In this document: piece by piece, positions 58,598 to 64,000 of the stretch
Layout: every line of letters begins with the position of its first letter
How positions within the stretch are numbered: position 1 is the first letter of the stretch
Source of the DNA: Aquatica leii
Taxonomy: Eukaryota; Arthropoda; Insecta; Coleoptera; Lampyridae
DNA: 64,000 nucleotides
Assembly (NCBI GenBank): GCA_035610365.1
Contig: CM069436.1
Span: 38,199,117-38,263,116, forward strand
Direction: 5' to 3'
The notes under the pieces: model-generated
The model's input: only the letters and a program-made list of their open reading frames with translations
What the model was told of the DNA's origin: nothing
The model's database searches: none
Position numbers and translations under genes: made by a program

Positions 58598-60385
58598 TTT
58601 TGAAATAAAAACACCAAACCTCCAATTTTTCATTCACAGAAAACAGACGAAATAACGTTGACAACCCAATCAGTCAGATAGGGTTAGTACTTTTATAACA
58701 TACCACACTACTAGAACTCGTGTTTTAAACAAATCTTTTTACAAATGATTTAGAAATATTGTACTTTCACCGCAAATGTATTACTTTTTAGGAGTACCTA
58801 CTATTTCCAGTAAACACACGACGTTCCAGGTACGTTCATTTTATGTCCAAATGATTGCTGGGATTTAAAACCAACCTCTTTAGGATGTCTTTAATAGGAC
58901 GTCCTCAGGATGTCAATAAAGAACGTACGATGGGATGTCTTATGCGGGAAAACTAATTTGGGCGTTTGTCAATTCATATTTCTAATCAAATTTAAAAAAA
59001 ATTGAAAATAATTTTTATATTACCTAATGCGAATGTTTATTTATAATTACTATCAAATAAAATTAGAACAGGATTATACATTCATTATATGTAAATATAA
59101 ATTAATCAATGATATAAATATAGGACAGTTAAATAAATATTATCCATGTATCAATTTTGGTTACTCTGGTTAGTCTTTCTTTTGATATAACAATTATTTT
59201 AAAGATGTTGTTTTGACTCAACATGTAGACGCATATGTGCGTTCGGAAAGGAAAGGGTAACGTAATTTGATGCGGATTAAGACCGCCATTGTTCTTACTT
59301 GTTTTTCTTATAAATATACAATAATAAATGTATAACAAGTTTTTCAATTAACTTTTACGACCACACAAAGCCCCACCAATTACCAGCGCCTACGGGGAAA
59401 GGCAAACAACCCCTAACAGATGTTGATGTGTGTGATTCACTTCAACCACATGCCCACTTTCCTTCTTGTTCTCTGATACCTACTCGACACCCGTACACTC
59501 CTTTGGTATATCAAAGTGGTAACCTCTGTTTGCACTCTCTATTTGTTTTTGTTGGTGTTCTGACTACTTTATTTATCTTTTCTTTATTTTATTATCTTAC
59601 GTTTTTTTGGGTATTTTAGTGCAGAAACAAATTTATTTGGTAAGCTTTTTGGTACCTTGTATTTATTTATAATGTATAAAAATCATCACTTATGTTAGTA
59701 TTTTGAATTACTGAATGTAATAAAAAGTTTATAGAAGTGAAACGATCACAATTAATTATTAATAAAAGTGATAAAAAAACCTCATCGCGCGCATATCTAT
59801 GCGGTAAATTAAAAATATTTATTTTATGCAAAAAAAAATTTTTTTTACTCAAAAAATTATTTAAAAAAAATTTTGTTTAGATATATTGATGGTTTAAAAG
59901 TGTGACGATATCACGACTTTTATTCTCGCGATTCACAATAAATTTTCGGTAAAACACGAATCGACTTTACAGTATCAATCAACATCACCGATAAAGCACA
60001 AAATCGTTAATCTAACTAAGAAACTATAACGTTATCGCTTTCTTGGTAACAACGTCTTAATTTATAGTTATGATTAGTGTGCGGATTTCTGGTATTGTAT
60101 TACTGTTTCCACAATAATTAGTTAAGCAGTTAAAAATACGTCTAGCAATAAACAAAATAATTATTTTTGTTTTCACCAGATTTCCTTGACGAAACGTAAA
60201 TGCGAAACGTATAAAAATGCCTAATGAATTTTCAAAACTGACGTGTTTACAAAAACTATGTTTATTTAAACAATTTTTGACTGGTTATAATCGATCATCT
60301 CGTATGATTTAATCAGTAATAGAATCGTCAAAAAAATCAATCAATAATTCTACAAAATAACCAGAAGTATTAATTTATCAATTGT
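58598..60385. other. No gene; short GGACGTC-type repeat
   Basis: At 58810-58945 the words GGATGTC/GGACGTC/GACGTCC recur about five times (e.g. AATAGGACGTCCTCAGGATG), and CCTAGGACGT appears again near 62970. This looks like a small repeat family. The 59360-59530 stretch is more GC-balanced but has no recognisable product. Confidence 0.35.
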
Positions 60386-62240
60386 TACGCCCTGAGCAAA
60401 TTTTCCGAAATCCGTTACTGTTTCATTTATTTAAGTTAGACGTGTGGGAATTTGCTGTTGTTGCTAATCTCACGCTTTATTTCGTTACATTTTAAAGTTG
60501 ATAATTTGTAATTTATGATTAATTAAGAGCGTATTATCTTCGCTTAATACGTGATTAAATGCTGCTTTTCTACAAGTCCTTATAAATATTTTTGTTTAAA
60601 ATATCATTTACTGGAGCGTTCTCACAAGTTTGCTGACGAATTTATTTTGTTATCTTCCGAGGTCATTATAACCTTAGGTACTTCGTTTCCTTCTTTAATC
60701 AGTTCCTGACAAACTCTTGTTGAGATCACTTCAAAAATTTACTGTATCTTGGAAGTACTAACGTTTACTTAAACACGGTGATTTTACTGGATATTACGTT
60801 GAAACCTTCCTAACTTTTAGTATATCTACGGAACCTGTTTCTTTCCTAAAATTACTAAAAATCGTATATTTACGGCTATAAGTTGCTTTAAATTTTAAAA
60901 GTGTACTTAGTTTTCTTAATGCTGGATTATTATACCCAGGTAAAGTACTTAGTTTTTGTTTTATTTAGTTAATCTAACTTCGCTTCTCTCCCTTCCTCTT
61001 TATAGCGGTTTTTCTTCCGACAAACTTGTTCTAATTCATATGAACGTTTTCCCCAACGGATTGTTTACTCCACGTGTGAAAGTTCCTTCAACTACCAAAA
61101 TACTCCGTTCATCTGTAAACTCTACTAACGCTGCGCTGAGAAGTCAACTTCGATTGCACCAACTGACGCTAAGTGAAAAAAAAACAACCGTTAACCTTCG
61201 TTTTATTGTGAATCAATTCATATTTGTGCAAATCTCAAAGATTTGATTTTCTACATTGAATTTTTAATCAAAATCCTACTTGCTTAATCAACTTTAGAAA
61301 TTCAAAAACTTTTCTTTATACTTTAAAATTTTACAAATTTTTTTTTTGCTATTTAAAATTCACTTTTGTTATTTAAACTTTGGCTTAATTTACTTAATTT
61401 AATTTCTCTTTGTTTCTATAAGAAGTTGTTATCTGATTTACCTTGAATTTTTTTTTACTTATAACGTAATTGTAACTGACCTATTAACCTACATAAATTT
61501 GGTCACGCCTTCTCTGATCTACGAGATAGTAAACTTGAACCTAACTCTAATTCTCGGCTGTTATTTGCCGACGGCCAATTGTTTGTTTTAAATATTTTAT
61601 TTGAGGAAACTTCGACTGGAAATACCGTGCACGGAGTTCCATCAACAAAGTAAAAAAAAAAGGTAAGTTTTAATTTTTTTTTTGTGTTTCAAATTTGTAA
61701 TTACTGTCTTGTCGAACAAATTAAATTTTTTTTTGTTGTTTGTTTTGCGAACCTAACGTAATTAAATTAGTTTTACTACTTTTGTTTTAACACAAGGTAA
61801 TTTAGATCCTGTATTTTTGTAATATTTGAAATTCATTATCGATTGTTTTACTCAACTTCACGCATATTTTGTTTGCATAATTCAAAATTGAATATTTTAG
61901 TGATTATTTTGTAAATTGCCATTTATTCTAAATTCATTATATTTACATCAAATTTACTAATTGCTATTTATTGCTTAACCTTCCCCGTTTTTTTTTCTTT
62001 CAGCAACCCTTCGCTACTACTAGAGCCCTGTTAAACTTTTACAATTTACTTAACAGGACAGTAACTAAACAAATTGTGTGGCGCCCATTTCTAACAATTT
62101 CTAATCACTATTTGACTAATTTTATCTACCACGACATCTTTGATTTAAATATTCCCCTCACAATTTCTAACCCACCCCATTTTGTCTACAAGAACCGAGC
62201 TACTGCGGCCATCGCTCCATTTAAATTTAGTTACCCATAA
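60386..62240 (+). repeat. LTR-element-like region, copy B
   Basis: GTTACGCCCTGAGCAAATTT at the start, the segment IHMNVFPNGLFTPRVKVPST near 61034, a strong acceptor-like TTTTTTTTTCTTTCAG near 62002 and TGGCGCCC at about 62078 parallel copy A (31366-33010) in order and strand. The open frame at 61971-62240 ends TISNPPHFVYKNRATAAIAP and a stop at 62240. I cannot tell whether this is a retroelement 5' region or a spliced non-TE transcript. Confidence 0.3.
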
Positions 62241-64000
62241 TTCTTACCGTAACACAATTCTTTAATTTAAAAAAAATATAAATTTTGACTACATAGTAAA
62301 TAGCAAAATAAGTTTTTTGTATTAACTTTTTTATCTACTCTACATGACGATAACCATCTGTAATGTAGTTGCATTGTTTCAAGTGCCACTTAAAAAAAAT
62401 CGGGAACAAAGTATAATAAACTGGCTAAGGATGGCCAAAGAACGCCGGGATCGAGAAGATAAAAAAATGAAATAATCTCGAAATTTATTTTAACTGAATA
62501 TAATTAGAATTATTATTTAAAAATATAGTTTTATGTACCTAATGATAATTTGTATTTTATTTGATAAAGTTATTTTTATTCATTACGTCAAGTCCTAGAG
62601 AAATACGTTAAGTCTCCTGACTGAATAAAAAAAACAATAAAAAAAACACAAAGTAGATTTACTTTTAACTTAAAATGGTACTTTTTTTGATAACAATATA
62701 GTATACATATATAGTAGTAATTGCGAGAGTTCGAGTAACTTATTGCTCAAAAGCGTATGAATTAAACACCAGAAAAAGTATCTCGCCCAACACACGTTGG
62801 AAAGTATCGATTGACGTATTAATTGCTACTTCTTTTTTCAATTCTTGTTTTTTATTCAACTGAGTTACACTCGAGCACTCGTAATTATTACTATGTATAA
62901 ATATTTTTTCAATTTCTATAAGGACATTGTAGGGATGCACACAGTTGTGACAAAAGAACGTCCTATGAATGTTCCTAGGACGTACACAAGACCAAAATTA
63001 ATTGACTTTTGTTAAATACGCATTAGCACATTAAAAAAATGACGTTAAGAAACTGAAACGTATAATCAAACGCTACTGTAGTTTAATCGTGGCTCAAGGA
63101 ACGGGATTTCCCATAAATGCGTTTTTGCGTCGATCCTCTTTTTATTTGGTTATTAAGATTCTAAACGTCAAGAGCATCGTAAATTCGCTTTTTTAAGCTA
63201 AAAAAATGCACAAATAAAAAAATCTAAATCTTTAACAGATTATGTTTATGCTCCAAGCCTGTAGCATTTCTCCAAACTAACGTTTTTGGTAAACTCAAAA
63301 AGTTCTGACCTAAAAGCGAATCAACATTTGGACTCAACTATTATATTACATTAGAATACCGAATTATTTTTTTCTTACAAAACAAATTCATAAATATTCA
63401 ACCCTTGTTCTTTTGTCGATCAACTTTCTAAAGTAAATTCAGAAATTGTCACACATTGTTTTGGTTGATCTAGAGGAAGTAGTTAAACCGTTGTCATTTT
63501 TCAAACTCATTAGACGTTTATTATTTGAAGGTGTCGAACACTTCATGTCAATTCTTTTTGTTTTAGAAAGACAATAGTTATCAATGCGTCTATTATAATT
63601 ACAAGTACGGAAAAATAATGGAGTTTCGTATCTTGCAACTCGAATCCTTCGTTCCCCACCAAAACATATTAAACAGTCTTGTTGTTTTCTGGAAGGTAAA
63701 ATGTTTAGTTAACCTTCTGTGAGTTTGTCGTAGAAAACCGTGTTATTACTAATGCAATCATTGGAAAAAAATGTGTTCTAACATCAGGTAACAAAATTTT
63801 ATAGTTTGTATCAACTATTATTCCAACATGACTTTGCTGATTTTTTGATGTGAATGTGTTTCTCGTCAACTGTAGTTTGAAAATTGACACTTTTTTTGAA
63901 GTTATAAGCGACTTGTTTCCATCTTTTTTCACTTTGAGGAAGCGAAAACCAAAAATTAAAATAACCATCAAACCATATAAAGGCTCTAGAGCGCGAGTCT
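62241..64000. other. No recognised feature
   Basis: AT-rich. The minus-strand 88-codon frame at 63705-63971 has no family resemblance and no supporting context, and the frame at 62740-62940 likewise. No RNA genes seen. Confidence 0.35.

Noticed and set aside
63705..63971. 88-codon minus-strand frame at the window end
   Set aside because: No recognisable motif, no splice or promoter context.
1..64000. CRISPR arrays, rRNA or tRNA genes
   Set aside because: No regularly spaced repeats of CRISPR type and no tRNA- or rRNA-like segments were seen; the window is eukaryotic.

Overview
The window is AT-rich nuclear DNA from an animal, almost certainly an insect. The one intact host gene is an arthropod-type ArfGAP (a CenB1A/ACAP orthologue) with many introns of about 50 bp. 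The rest is dominated by decayed insect-type transposons: hAT, pogo, piggyBac, IS630/mariner-like, Ty3/gypsy, Ty1/copia, Penelope and LINEs. I see no prokaryotic features. A beetle or similar insect is my guess; the sequence does not settle the order.

Layout. 1-5.1 kb: two hAT transposase remnants of different subfamilies facing each other, an inverted-repeat-flanked repeat and a GC-rich hAT-like end. 7-9.5 kb: a pogo/Tigger remnant, a related repeat and a 48-bp-arm hairpin. 9.6-13.3 kb: a piggyBac transposase frame split by a Ty3/gypsy element that has both LTRs and a 4-bp target duplication. This gypsy element is internally deleted, but downstream of its integrase it carries a recognisable macro domain resembling the ADP-ribose hydrolase OARD1/TARG1. 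17-19.6 kb: subterminal-type repeats, a LINE reverse-transcriptase remnant and a dispersed repeat. 20.06-54.42 kb, minus strand: the host ArfGAP gene. Its 13 coding exons join into an uninterrupted 791-codon frame (BAR, PH, ArfGAP, ankyrin). Eleven introns are 47-133 bp, but intron 4 is 31,334 bp.

Intron 4 (22.36-53.70 kb) is a transposon trap. It holds, in order: a gypsy LTR/gag/RT remnant with a foldback insertion, a LINE 3' end, a Penelope endonuclease end, a gypsy integrase, a copia pol, a pogo tail, an LTR-like region, an IS630/mariner-like pseudogene, a tandem dimer, a long hAT copy carrying a nested MITE, a second hAT type, another mariner-like copy with a 1.65-kb foldback, two partial integrases of the macro-gypsy family (without the macro domain), and two more hAT pieces. 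Upstream of the gene (54.9-58.6 kb) a hAT element with an 8-bp target duplication encloses a YqaJ-type nuclease fragment. The last 5 kb has an LTR-like region and little else.

The most interesting signal is the macro domain joined to the gypsy pol region. The residues equivalent to the catalytic lysine and aspartate of TARG1 are present, and a related copy 37 kb away shows the same reading region without it. All transposon copies here are broken, so the window records the architecture and not a working element.
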